DNA of 64,000 nucleotides. Origin: Bhargavaea cecembensis (GTDB lineage: Bacteria > Bacillota > Bacilli > Bacillales_A > Planococcaceae). The notes beneath the pieces are model-generated. The model saw only the letters and a program-made list of their open reading frames with translations, was not told the origin of the DNA and ran no database searches. The translations under genes were made by a program, and so were the position numbers. The stretch lies in the NCBI RefSeq assembly GCF_001619585.1, contig NZ_LQNT01000009.1:930001-994000 (forward strand). The letters are read 5' to 3'. Shown here one piece after another: positions 51,761 to 59,923 of the stretch; position 1 is the stretch's first letter; every line of letters starts with the position of its first letter.

Positions 51761-52930
51761 ATGAATTCGTTGATAACGCAGATTAACGAGAATGCCGCAG
51801 GAATCTCCATACCGGGCATCCGCGTGTTTGCAAACAAAGTCAACCTGCTTCCCGACGGCATCAATCTGACCATCGGTGAACCTGACTTCCCGACTCCGGA
51901 GCCGATCAAACAGGCCGCGGTCGCAGCCATTACGAACAACCTGACCGGCTACTCCCATAATGCTGGCCTGCTCTCTCTCCGAAAAAGTGTTTCCAGGCAT
52001 TTTCATCAATCATATGGATTCGCTTATGACCCGGAACACGAAATCCTGATCACAAACGGCGCAAGCAGCGGAATCGATGCCGCCCTGCGGACGATTCTGA
52101 GAGAAGGAGATGAAGTCATCCTCCCCGCTCCGATCTACTCGGGCTATGATCCGGTCATTAGGCTTGCCGGCGGTGTCCCGGTTTACCTGGATACATCGGA
52201 CACTGGTTTTAAACCCGACCCTGTACGGCTTGAGGCGCTCGTCACGCTCCGGACAAAAGCGGTGATCCTCAACTATCCGTCCAATCCGACCGGCGCCACT
52301 CTTGACCGTGACACGACCGACCGGCTTGCCGATGTGTTGAGCCGGCATGACCTGTTTGTCATTTCAGATGAAATCTACAGCGAGAATGTGTACAGCGGAC
52401 CACACATTTCCTTGGCTTCCTATCCATCTTTGCGGAATCAGCTCATTCTGATTCACGGGCTGTCCAAGTCCCACTCGATGACGGGCTGGAGAGTCGGGTT
52501 TGTTCTCGCTCCGCGATTTCTGACCGAACAGATTCTGAAAGTTCATATGTCCAACTCAATCTGTGCTTCCTTGCCTAGTCAGTACGCGGCGATTGAGGCT
52601 CTTGAAACCTGCCGGGACATCCCGAAAGAGATGAACAAGGCGTATATCAGACGGCGTGATTATGCACACCGCAGGCTAACTGAAATGGGGCTGGACGTTG
52701 AGCTGCCCACTGGCGCCTTCTACCTGTTCCCTTCGATCACCAGAACCAGGCTTGGATCATGGGAATTTGCAGAAAAGCTTTTGGACAGCCAACATGTCGC
52801 AGTTGTTCCGGGTGGCTCGTTCACTTCATACGGTGAAGGCTTTATCCGGATTTCCTACGCCACTTCCATGGACACCTTAGTGAAAGGTCTGGATCGGATG
52901 GAGACATTCCTCCATGAACTTCAACCGTGA
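51761..52930 (+). CDS. Class I/II aminotransferase (PatA-like)
   Basis: A PLP-dependent aminotransferase of 389 aa. Landmarks: TIGEPDFPTPEPIKQA, Asn/Pro of NYPSNPTGATLD, Asp-Tyr in VISDEIYSENVY, the PLP lysine in HGLSKSHSMTGWRVGF (about residue 237), and the carboxylate-binding Arg in FIRISYATS near the end. It resembles PatA/AraT-type enzymes with broad amino-donor range. Shared operator with the gntR-TRAP unit suggests it acts on an imported keto acid or amino acid. Confidence 0.93.
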   Translation: MNSLITQINENAAGISIPGIRVFANKVNLLPDGINLTIGEPDFPTPEPIKQAAVAAITNNLTGYSHNAGLLSLRKSVSRHFHQSYGFAYDPEHEILITNGASSGIDAALRTILREGDEVILPAPIYSGYDPVIRLAGGVPVYLDTSDTGFKPDPVRLEALVTLRTKAVILNYPSNPTGATLDRDTTDRLADVLSRHDLFVISDEIYSENVYSGPHISLASYPSLRNQLILIHGLSKSHSMTGWRVGFVLAPRFLTEQILKVHMSNSICASLPSQYAAIEALETCRDIPKEMNKAYIRRRDYAHRRLTEMGLDVELPTGAFYLFPSITRTRLGSWEFAEKLLDSQHVAVVPGGSFTSYGEGFIRISYATSMDTLVKGLDRMETFLHELQP

Positions 52931-52943
52931 ACATTAACCATGA

Positions 52944-52970
52944 AAAGCAGCCGACCGGCTGTTTTTTCTT
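52944..52970 (+). terminator. Terminator after the aminotransferase
   Basis: CAGCCG / CGGCTG stem (2-nt apparent loop, extended by A-T pairs) is followed by six T residues. Confidence 0.8.
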
Positions 52971-52996
52971 TTGCCAAAAAACTTCAAAGTACCCCC

Positions 52997-53026
52997 TTGA
53001 CACCCATGCTCATACTCGTTTATCAT
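52997..53026 (+). promoter_or_regulatory. SigA promoter of the aromatic cluster regulator
   Basis: TTGACA (52997-53002), 18-nt spacer, TATCAT (53021-53026), 109 nt before the regulator ATG. Confidence 0.75.
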
Positions 53027-53032
53027 TCCATT

Positions 53033-53069
53033 AAATAATATTTATCTGAAAACATAGTAAATATTATTT
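53033..53069. repeat. AT-rich inverted repeat in the regulator leader
   Basis: AAATAATATTTA (53033-53044) and its exact reverse complement TAAATATTATTT (53058-53069) are separated by 13 nt, around the expected transcription start. It is probably an operator for the GntR-type protein. Confidence 0.6.
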
Positions 53070-53134
53070 TATTCATGAGTGCTCCTTGGAGGCGATATAC
53101 TGGTACCGACTATTTCAGACTGTAGGTGATTGAA

Positions 53135-53866
53135 ATGCGGGTTAGAAGTCGCAGCGAGGAAGTCGTCAATGCCCTCGGAAGAGACATTGTCAACGGGGTC
53201 ATCTCCCCTGGAGAGCGTCTTCCCAAGGTGGAGGAACTCAGTGAGAATTATGGTGTGAGCCGGACGGTGATGCGGGAGGCGCTGCAAGGTTTGGCGGCAC
53301 GGAAAATCATCCGGGCCAACCAGCGCTCCGGCACGGTTGTGCTACCCCGCGAGGAGTGGCAGCTTTGGGATCTGAGTGTCATGTCGTGGCTGAGCGAGTC
53401 CGAACAGCGGAAAGACAAGTTCCTCCTGGACCTGACGGAAGTGAGGCTCGGACTCGAACCTGACGCTGCCGCACTGGCAGCCAAACATGCAACGGAAGAC
53501 GAGAAAGCCAAAATTACCGCCTGCTTTGAACGCCTGGAACAGACATTGGATGATCCGAAGGCATGGGCAGCGGCAGACTTTGACTTCCACTTGAGCATCA
53601 TCGAGGCGTCCCACAATCAGCTCATGGCCGGCCTGCTGAGACTGCTGCACAAAGGCCTGATCCTAAGCCGTGAAAAAACGGTCTCTTCTTTGAACGAGCA
53701 CACCGAACTGCAGCAGGAAAAGCCGACGACCGAGATTCTGAACCGGCACCGGAACCTGTATGAAGCGGTGATGTCAGGCGATGCCGACCGGGCAAAAGCC
53801 GTGATGACCGACATGATTCTGAGAGTACGGCAACTGATTGAAGCATCACAAAAACAAGACAACTGA
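53135..53866 (+). CDS. GntR/FadR family regulator of the aromatic cluster
   Basis: A FadR-subfamily regulator of 243 aa. The HTH is at about 10-70 (LPKVEELSENYGVSRTVMREALQGL in part); the FCD domain carries metal His residues in FDFHLSIIEASHN and LNRHRNLYEAV. ATG 53135 has AGGTG at suitable spacing; GTG 53126 is possible. It is followed, 14 nt on, by the FAH-family gene, so it probably senses the ring-cleavage substrate and autoregulates the operon. Confidence 0.9.
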   Translation: MRVRSRSEEVVNALGRDIVNGVISPGERLPKVEELSENYGVSRTVMREALQGLAARKIIRANQRSGTVVLPREEWQLWDLSVMSWLSESEQRKDKFLLDLTEVRLGLEPDAAALAAKHATEDEKAKITACFERLEQTLDDPKAWAAADFDFHLSIIEASHNQLMAGLLRLLHKGLILSREKTVSSLNEHTELQQEKPTTEILNRHRNLYEAVMSGDADRAKAVMTDMILRVRQLIEASQKQDN

Positions 53867-53880
53867 AGGGAGTTTTGAAG

Positions 53881-54864
53881 ATGGGGATTCAATTGGTACG
53901 TTTTGAAGATCAGGGGACAAACAAATGGGGCGTTGTGGACGGGGAGAACGTGAAGGTTCTAGACAACAGCTCCAAGACGCTGGCTGATTTCCTTGAGACT
54001 GGACAAGCAGAAGCAAAAGAGGCCATCGGCAACGATACCCTCCAAACAGTGGCACTTTCGGAGATCACACTCCTGAGCCCGGTCACCAAGCCGGCCAAAA
54101 TCATCTGCCAGGGGGCCAACTATTCCACGCACCGTGAAGAAGCGGGCATGGAGGCGAAACGGCCGCCGTTCAACATGATCTTCGACAAAGCGAACAGCTC
54201 CCTCACCGGTGCGTATTCGACCGTGGTCAGCCCCGAACATGTCAAACTCCTCGATTATGAAATCGAGCTTGGTCTCGTAATCGGCAAAGATATTACTGAA
54301 GAAACAGCGGTCACAGACGACAACCTGCATGAATACCTGGCAGGAATCGTCATTGCCAACGATGTTTCCGCGCGGGACGTCCAGCTTATCCAGGGTCAAT
54401 GGCTAAAAGGCAAAAGCTACCGCACGTTCTGCCCGGTTGGCCCCTACCTTTACCTGCTGGATCAGGAAGACGTTCCGCTCATCCACAACCTGGAACTCAA
54501 GCTTTGGGTGAACGACGAGATCCGACAGGAAGCCAACACGGAACAGCTTCTGTTCAAGCCAGCCGAAACGATCGCTGAACTGTCCGGGGTCATGGACTTC
54601 GATAAAGGCGACTTGATCTTGTCCGGCACGACCGGCGGCGTGGCGCTGAACCTGACTCCGGATCTGCTCGTGACTGTCTCTAACCCGACCATCGCCGCCG
54701 ACCACCGGCTTGAAGTGCTCGTTGAAGCCCAAAGCAAAAGCGGCCGCTACCTGAAAGACGGCGACGTCATTCGCGCCAGCATCAAAAGCGCTGACGGTAA
54801 AATCGATCTGGGCGAACAGAAAAACAAGGTACAGGCACCCGCTCTCGTCTCTTCCAAGGCATAA
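53881..54864 (+). CDS. Fumarylacetoacetate hydrolase (FAH) family protein
   Basis: A metal-dependent C-C bond hydrolase/isomerase fold protein of 327 aa. Metal ligands are visible: Glu-x-Glu in LDYEIELGLVIGKDI and Asp in IVIANDVSARDVQ; KSYRTFCPVGPYLY gives the substrate Lys region. Family members open fumarylpyruvate or act as hydratase/decarboxylase on meta-cleavage products. Beside an MhpA-like monooxygenase and an extradiol dioxygenase it should process the ring-cleavage product. AAGGGAG precedes ATG by 8 nt. Confidence 0.9.
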   Translation: MGIQLVRFEDQGTNKWGVVDGENVKVLDNSSKTLADFLETGQAEAKEAIGNDTLQTVALSEITLLSPVTKPAKIICQGANYSTHREEAGMEAKRPPFNMIFDKANSSLTGAYSTVVSPEHVKLLDYEIELGLVIGKDITEETAVTDDNLHEYLAGIVIANDVSARDVQLIQGQWLKGKSYRTFCPVGPYLYLLDQEDVPLIHNLELKLWVNDEIRQEANTEQLLFKPAETIAELSGVMDFDKGDLILSGTTGGVALNLTPDLLVTVSNPTIAADHRLEVLVEAQSKSGRYLKDGDVIRASIKSADGKIDLGEQKNKVQAPALVSSKA

Positions 54865-54896
54865 ATTGACCGGGTGCCCTGCACCCACGGACAAAT

Positions 54897-54910
54897 TGTA
54901 TGCGCTTACA
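54897..54910 (+). promoter_or_regulatory. cre-like box before the aromatic monooxygenase gene
   Basis: TGTATGCGCTTACA matches the cre consensus at 13 of 14 positions by eye. It lies in the 69-nt gap before the monooxygenase start. Confidence 0.55.
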
Positions 54911-54933
54911 CTAATAAATACTGGAGGTCAGAC

Positions 54934-56517
54934 ATGACGAAGACACACGCTTATGACGTGATCGTGATCGGCTACGGCCCTGTCGGCAAGATGGTGTCCG
55001 CCCTGCTTGGGCAGAAAGGTTGGAACGTAGGCGTTTTTGAACGGTATGACCGTCCCTACGGACTCCCCCGTGCGGTGAAATATGACCACGAGATCACACG
55101 GCTGCTGCAGAAGATCTGTCCTGTCGAAGATATTAAAAGAATTTCAGTGAAGGTTCCCGACAACTATGTCTGGTGCAATGCAGACCGTGTCCCCCTCCTC
55201 GAAATAGACTGGTCGCAGGACGGGATCTCCGGATGGCCGGCTGACATGCTGTTCAACCAAGCCGAACTGGAAACGATCATGAATAAAGCCTGTGAAAGTC
55301 AGCCTTCAGTGACGATCAACCTCGGCTACAACGCGATTCATCTCAATGAGTATGAAGACCAGGTCAACGTCCTGTTCAAATCCGTCAACGGTGAAGTCAT
55401 CAACACCGCCGCCAAATATGTCATCGGCTGTGACGGGGCAAACAGCTTTGTCCGGGACAACATGGAGCACACCGTGAACGATCTCGGCTTCTATAATGAT
55501 TTCCTCATCGTGGACATCATCCCGACAGAGGAAATGGAATTCACGCCGATGAACCTGCAAGTCTGTGATCCAAAGCGGCCGACCACCTGTGTGTCCGGCG
55601 GGCCGGGCAGGAGACGCTGGGAGTTCATGCTGCTTCCCGGTGAAACCAAGGAAGAGTTTAAAAGCCAAGAAGTCGCATGGAAGTTTCTTGAGCCATGGGG
55701 CATCCATCCTGGAAATGCAAAAATGGAGCGCCATGCGGTCTATACATTCAAAGCCAAATGGGTGGACGAATGGCGCAAAAACCGGCTGATGCTGGCAGGA
55801 GACGCTGCGCACTTGACCCCGCCGTTCATGGGACAAGGCATGTCATCCGGCATCCGGGACGCTGCCAGCCTGGCTTGGAAGCTGGATCTGCTGCTGAAAG
55901 GCATCACGGATGAATCGATCCTGGACACGTACACAGAAGAACGCAAACCCCATATGGAGAAGCTGATAGAAGCCGCAATTTACCTCGGAAAAATCATCTG
56001 CATCACAGACGCGGAACGCGCGAAACAGCGGGACGAACAGTTCCTGAGCGGTAACTTCCCTCCATTCCCTGCTTTCCCGACCCTTACGGAAGGTGTATTC
56101 GACCAAGGCGGAAGCGAAAAAGAGGCCGGATTGACCGGGCATCTTTCCCCTCAAGGAATGGTCGAATATAACGGCAAGAGCGGACTGTTCGATAACGTCG
56201 TCGGCCAGGGCTGGGTTCTCCTGGGAAGGAACCACGATCCGAGAGAGTTGCTGAATGAACAGCAGATCCAGATCTTAGAGGACATCAGTGCGGTGTTTGC
56301 CAAAGTCGTCCCTCCAGGACAGCCTGAATCGGATGCCGTCATCGATACAGAAGGAACGTATGAAGCATTCTTCCGCACAAACAATGTTGAAGTCGCCCTG
56401 TTCCGTCCGGATTTCTACATTTACGGTGTCCGCAGCCAAAAGGAAGACCTGCCAACTTTGGTAGAAGGACTCTCCGCTCAGCTTATTGAACAAACCGACA
56501 TGGCAAATGCACGATAA
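54934..56517 (+). CDS. FAD-dependent aromatic monooxygenase (MhpA-like)
   Basis: A class A flavoprotein hydroxylase of 527 aa. FAD-binding GYGPVGKM is near residue 13, the second FAD site is RLMLAGDAAHLTPPFMGQGMSSGIRDA (near 285-310, in part LAGDAAHLTPPFMGQG), and a thioredoxin-like C-terminal domain follows from about 380. The MhpA subgroup hydroxylates 3-hydroxyphenylpropionate-type phenols to catechols. The following gene is an extradiol dioxygenase, which fits ring cleavage of that catechol. GGAGG is 6 nt before ATG 54934. Confidence 0.9.
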   Translation: MTKTHAYDVIVIGYGPVGKMVSALLGQKGWNVGVFERYDRPYGLPRAVKYDHEITRLLQKICPVEDIKRISVKVPDNYVWCNADRVPLLEIDWSQDGISGWPADMLFNQAELETIMNKACESQPSVTINLGYNAIHLNEYEDQVNVLFKSVNGEVINTAAKYVIGCDGANSFVRDNMEHTVNDLGFYNDFLIVDIIPTEEMEFTPMNLQVCDPKRPTTCVSGGPGRRRWEFMLLPGETKEEFKSQEVAWKFLEPWGIHPGNAKMERHAVYTFKAKWVDEWRKNRLMLAGDAAHLTPPFMGQGMSSGIRDAASLAWKLDLLLKGITDESILDTYTEERKPHMEKLIEAAIYLGKIICITDAERAKQRDEQFLSGNFPPFPAFPTLTEGVFDQGGSEKEAGLTGHLSPQGMVEYNGKSGLFDNVVGQGWVLLGRNHDPRELLNEQQIQILEDISAVFAKVVPPGQPESDAVIDTEGTYEAFFRTNNVEVALFRPDFYIYGVRSQKEDLPTLVEGLSAQLIEQTDMANAR

Positions 56518-56535
56518 ATCAGGAGGTAGATGACA

Positions 56536-57426
56536 ATGGCAAACGTAAAGGCATTCCGGCTGGTGTATGTGAATTTCGCTTCCCCCAACGCTGAAAAGAT
56601 GAAGGATTACTATATCCGCACGATGGGATACGTCCTGACGAAGGAAGAAAGCGGCGTCATTTATCTGAGCAACGGCTTCGACCATCACAACATCGTGATC
56701 ACCCCCGCCCTGGAGAAAAAAGTCCTGAGCTACGGCTACCAGCTGGACGGGAAGCTCACACATGAAGAAGTCCAGGCCAAACTCAAAGATATCGGGATCT
56801 CCTCCGTCCTGAAAACAGATGCCATTCCGGGGGTTTCCGAACTTGTCGAACTTCATGATCCGGACGGCAACACTGTCCATATCTTCAACGATATCGAACA
56901 TACCGCGCCGGGCTTTGCCCAATCCGGCATCGTCCCGCAGAAACTCGGCCACCTCGCCTTCTATGCCAAAGACTTTAAAAACGTCATCAAGTTCTATGAG
57001 GAAGCTCTCGGATTCATGTTCAGTGACCAGATCGGCGAAGACTTTGCCAACTTCCTCACCTGCAACACCGATCACCACGTCATCAACATTGTTGCGTCCC
57101 CAACCAAAAGCCAGACGCTGCACCACATCGCCTTCCAACTGAAAGACGCCAGCCACCACACCATCAGCAGCGACCTGCTGGCCAAGCACGGCCACCCGGT
57201 CATCTGGGGACCGTCCCGTCACACCTCCGGCCATAACATCGCCACCTACCACTATGACCCGGACGGCAACGTCGTCGAACTGTTTACGGATATGGATGTC
57301 TACGTCCCGGAACTCGGAATCTACGAACCCCGCCCATGGCACGAATTCCTTCCGCTCAAACCACGCGTGTGGGATGGTCTCAGCGCCTGGGGGACTGAGT
57401 TCGAAGTCGACTTGGCGAATGTATGA
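56536..57426 (+). CDS. VOC-family extradiol ring-cleavage dioxygenase
   Basis: A type I extradiol dioxygenase of 296 aa with two VOC modules (about 1-125 and 135-260). The catalytic module carries the 2-His-1-Glu iron site: His in KLGHLAFYAKD, His in LHHIAFQLKD, and Glu in NVVELFTDMDV. The domain layout is that of 2,3-dihydroxybiphenyl or catechol 2,3-dioxygenases. It follows the monooxygenase by 18 nt; AGGAGG fits ATG 56536 (9 nt) better than ATG 56530. Confidence 0.92.
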   Translation: MANVKAFRLVYVNFASPNAEKMKDYYIRTMGYVLTKEESGVIYLSNGFDHHNIVITPALEKKVLSYGYQLDGKLTHEEVQAKLKDIGISSVLKTDAIPGVSELVELHDPDGNTVHIFNDIEHTAPGFAQSGIVPQKLGHLAFYAKDFKNVIKFYEEALGFMFSDQIGEDFANFLTCNTDHHVINIVASPTKSQTLHHIAFQLKDASHHTISSDLLAKHGHPVIWGPSRHTSGHNIATYHYDPDGNVVELFTDMDVYVPELGIYEPRPWHEFLPLKPRVWDGLSAWGTEFEVDLANV

Positions 57427-57429
57427 ATG

Positions 57430-57465
57430 AAGCCGGCACCCACTACTAGGGTTGCCGGCTTTTTT
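57430..57465 (+). terminator. Terminator after the aromatic cluster
   Basis: AAGCCGGCA / TGCCGGCTT stem with a 14-nt loop runs into a T tract. Confidence 0.88.
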
Positions 57466-57563
57466 GTTTGGTTAGAACTCAAGTGGCGTTCGTTGTGACT
57501 CACGCTTGGATGGTGGGGATTCGGAGGGGGCTTAGTGGGAACTGGTGCGAGATTGATCGCGAT

Positions 57564-58193
57564 TCACTTTCTATTCCCGCTCCGTTCGCCCCCATACCTC
57601 CCCATGACCCCATCCATGAACACTTCGATATATTCCCTGCTCTCTTTCTGAAGATCAAACGTCTCTCCGAACGCATGCCAATCATACAATGTGCCGCGCA
57701 TGCAGCGGGTGATCTGCCAGGTGAGCCGTTGGATGTCGACATCCTTCTGCAGTTCTCCCCGTTCAATCGCTTCCTTGATCATTCCTCTGACAATCCTGTA
57801 TAGGCTCCGCTCGGAGTTGGCAAAGAAGTTTTCGTCGGTGTCGTTGAGGCCGCTGATGTAGACGGTCCGCATCAGGTCTTTGCCGAGGATGTTTGCAAGG
57901 TAGTCCATCTGCCCTTCGAACAGGAGCAGAATCTTTTCATTAAAGGAGGCTTCCTCCGGGATGGTGCGGACGAATTCTTCGTAGAAGGAGTCGATCTCCT
58001 TGAATTTCTCGATGAAGATCCCGTACTTGGATTTGAAGTGGCCGTAGAAAGCGCCTTTGGAGCTGTTGCTCTGTTTCACGATTTCATCGACACTGACGTT
58101 GTCGAAGCCCTTTTTATTGAACAGTTCCAATGCCGTATCGAACAGCCGCTGCTTGGTCTGTTCTGCCTGGGTTTGCCGGTTTGTAGTGGTCAT
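57564..58193 (-). CDS. TetR family transcriptional regulator B
   Basis: A regulator of 209 aa with N-terminal HTH at about 14-60 (VSVDEIVKQSNSSKGAFYGHFKSK in part). It is paralogous to the TetR protein at 47377-47976 through DNA-binding and C-terminal regions. AAAGGGGACC precedes ATG. It is divergent from the acyl-CoA ligase-MHS carrier operon, with operators in the gap that match those of its paralogue. Confidence 0.92.
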   Translation of the reverse strand: MTTTNRQTQAEQTKQRLFDTALELFNKKGFDNVSVDEIVKQSNSSKGAFYGHFKSKYGIFIEKFKEIDSFYEEFVRTIPEEASFNEKILLLFEGQMDYLANILGKDLMRTVYISGLNDTDENFFANSERSLYRIVRGMIKEAIERGELQKDVDIQRLTWQITRCMRGTLYDWHAFGETFDLQKESREYIEVFMDGVMGRYGGERSGNRK

Positions 58194-58237
58194 GATGGTC
58201 CCCTTTCAAGACTTTATATTAATTATTCTAAATATTG

Positions 58238-58267
58238 TTGACATACCAATTCACGATTGCTTATATT
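58238..58267 (+). promoter_or_regulatory. SigA promoter of the ligase-MHS operon
   Basis: TTGACA (58238-58243), 18-nt spacer, TATATT (58262-58267). The start would lie in the first TetR operator. Confidence 0.8.
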
Positions 58268-58269
58268 AT

Positions 58270-58294
58270 AGACTATAGTCTAAGACCGCGGTCT
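58270..58294. promoter_or_regulatory. Two adjacent TetR operators
   Basis: AGACTATAGTCT (58270-58281) and AGACCGCGGTCT (58283-58294), both perfect 12-bp palindromes, centres 13 bp apart, at and just after the expected transcription start. The motif matches that before TetR A. Confidence 0.85.
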
Positions 58295-58302
58295 ACGAAA
58301 GT

Positions 58303-58316
58303 TGTAAGCGCTTTAA
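58303..58316 (+). promoter_or_regulatory. cre-like box before the acyl-CoA ligase gene
   Basis: TGTAAGCGCTTTAA matches cre at 13 of 14 positions by eye, between the TetR operators and the ribosome binding site. Confidence 0.6.
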
Positions 58317-58332
58317 TAAGGGAGGCCACAAC

Positions 58333-59889
58333 ATGGATATCATCGGAAACCGGACACTGCGCACGGTGTTGAAGGAAAAGGCAGAGCAGTACGGGGACAA
58401 GGAGTTTATTACATTTGAAGACGCGAAGGGCGACCAAACGCGCAAGACTTACAGAGAGTTTCACGAGGAAGTGTATGCATTCAGCCGCTCTCTTCTCCAC
58501 CTCGGCATCAAAAAAGGGGATCACTTCACCGTCCACCTGCCGAACAACACGGAATTCCTGACCATCTGGTTTGCGGCAGCAGAGATCGGTGCCGTCATGG
58601 TGCCGACCAACGTCCTGTCAACCGCAGACGAGATGAACTATCTGATCAATCACTCGGATTCTGTTTTGCTCATCACCGAAGAAGACTACCTTGAGAAGTT
58701 TGCCAGCATTAACGACGAGATTCCGAATATCCGGCACACGATCCTGACCCGCTCCGAAGGTCATGAGGGAGCCTATTCCTTCGATCAACTTGTCGAAGTA
58801 GGAAAACAACTCGACATCGAACTTCCTGAAGTTCACACGGAAGATGTCGTCGGCATGCTGTACACTTCCGGAACGACGTCCAAGCCTAAAGGCGTCCAGG
58901 TGACGAATGCGAACTACATCTTCACCGGCGAGCTGATGTCCAAAACGATTGGGCTCACGCCGGATGACCGGACATTCACGGTACTCCCCCTCTTCCACGG
59001 CAACGGACAGTACTACACCTGCATGCCGGCACTGATGGCGGGCGGAAGCATCGCCCTTACCGAGCGGTTCAGTGCTACCCGCTATTTCAAGCAGGCCAAG
59101 GCGCTCGGTGGGACGGTCGGTTCCCTGTTCGCCGCTCCGATCCGCATGATTCTTTCAAAGGAGTACGACCCGGCAGACCGGGACAACCCGCTCCGGCTCA
59201 TCCTGTTCGCCCAGTCGGTGGGACAGCAGGAACTCGACCAGTTCGAAGATCAGTTCGATACCCGCCTTTATCAGCTGTACGGCATGACCGAAACTGTCGG
59301 GATTCCGCTAATGAACCAGCCACACGGAACACCCAACAACCTGAGTATCGGACGGCCGACTCTCGGATATGAAGTGAAGCTGATCGATGAGGAAGGCAAC
59401 GAGGTTCCTGCAGGACAGACCGGGCAGATTGCAGTGAGAGGTGTCCCTGGCAGGACGATCATGAAAGGCTATTTCAAGAACCCCGAAGCCACTGCCGCCA
59501 CCGTCCAAAACGGCTGGCTGATGACCGGCGACAATGCCAGGCTTGGAGAAGACGGCCGCTTTTACTTTGTCGACCGCCTGAAGGACATGATCAAACGTTC
59601 CGGCGAGAACGTTGCGGCCGGTGAAGTGGAAAGCGTGCTGACCGATCATGGAGCCGTATACGAAGCAGCGGTGATCGGCGTCCCTGATCCAATCAAAGAT
59701 GAAGCGATCAAGGCGTTTGTCATCTTGCACGATGGCGCTCAGGCTTCTTCGGAAGAACTGCTGGCCTACTGCCGGGAACGTCTCGCCAACTTCAAGGTGC
59801 CGGATACCATCGATGTGGTTCAAGACTTCCCGAGAACCGCCGTCGGAAAAATCCAGAAGCATCTGATCCGCCGATCCGTCCTCGCATGA
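58333..59889 (+). CDS. Acyl-CoA synthetase (AMP-forming; CaiC/aryl-CoA ligase-like)
   Basis: An ANL-superfamily ligase of 518 aa. P-loop LYTSGTTSKPKGVQVTN (about 176-192), LPLFHGNGQYYT, QLYGMTETVG, TGDNARLGEDGRFYFVDRLKDMIKRSGENVAAGEVE (hinge and A8 motif, in part), and catalytic Lys in RTAVGKIQKHL. It activates the acid imported by the MHS carrier 34 nt downstream. The A8-region GENVAAGEVE is like crotonobetaine/carnitine-CoA and some aryl-CoA ligases. AGGGAGG precedes ATG. Confidence 0.9.
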   Translation: MDIIGNRTLRTVLKEKAEQYGDKEFITFEDAKGDQTRKTYREFHEEVYAFSRSLLHLGIKKGDHFTVHLPNNTEFLTIWFAAAEIGAVMVPTNVLSTADEMNYLINHSDSVLLITEEDYLEKFASINDEIPNIRHTILTRSEGHEGAYSFDQLVEVGKQLDIELPEVHTEDVVGMLYTSGTTSKPKGVQVTNANYIFTGELMSKTIGLTPDDRTFTVLPLFHGNGQYYTCMPALMAGGSIALTERFSATRYFKQAKALGGTVGSLFAAPIRMILSKEYDPADRDNPLRLILFAQSVGQQELDQFEDQFDTRLYQLYGMTETVGIPLMNQPHGTPNNLSIGRPTLGYEVKLIDEEGNEVPAGQTGQIAVRGVPGRTIMKGYFKNPEATAATVQNGWLMTGDNARLGEDGRFYFVDRLKDMIKRSGENVAAGEVESVLTDHGAVYEAAVIGVPDPIKDEAIKAFVILHDGAQASSEELLAYCRERLANFKVPDTIDVVQDFPRTAVGKIQKHLIRRSVLA

Positions 59890-59923
59890 GGATACACACT
59901 ATTAACAGGAAGAAGGCATCCAT

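Noticed and set aside
56275-57342. 355-codon frame antisense to the dioxygenase gene
   Set aside because: Shadow of a strongly recognisable coding strand; low-complexity Val/Asp pattern without motifs.
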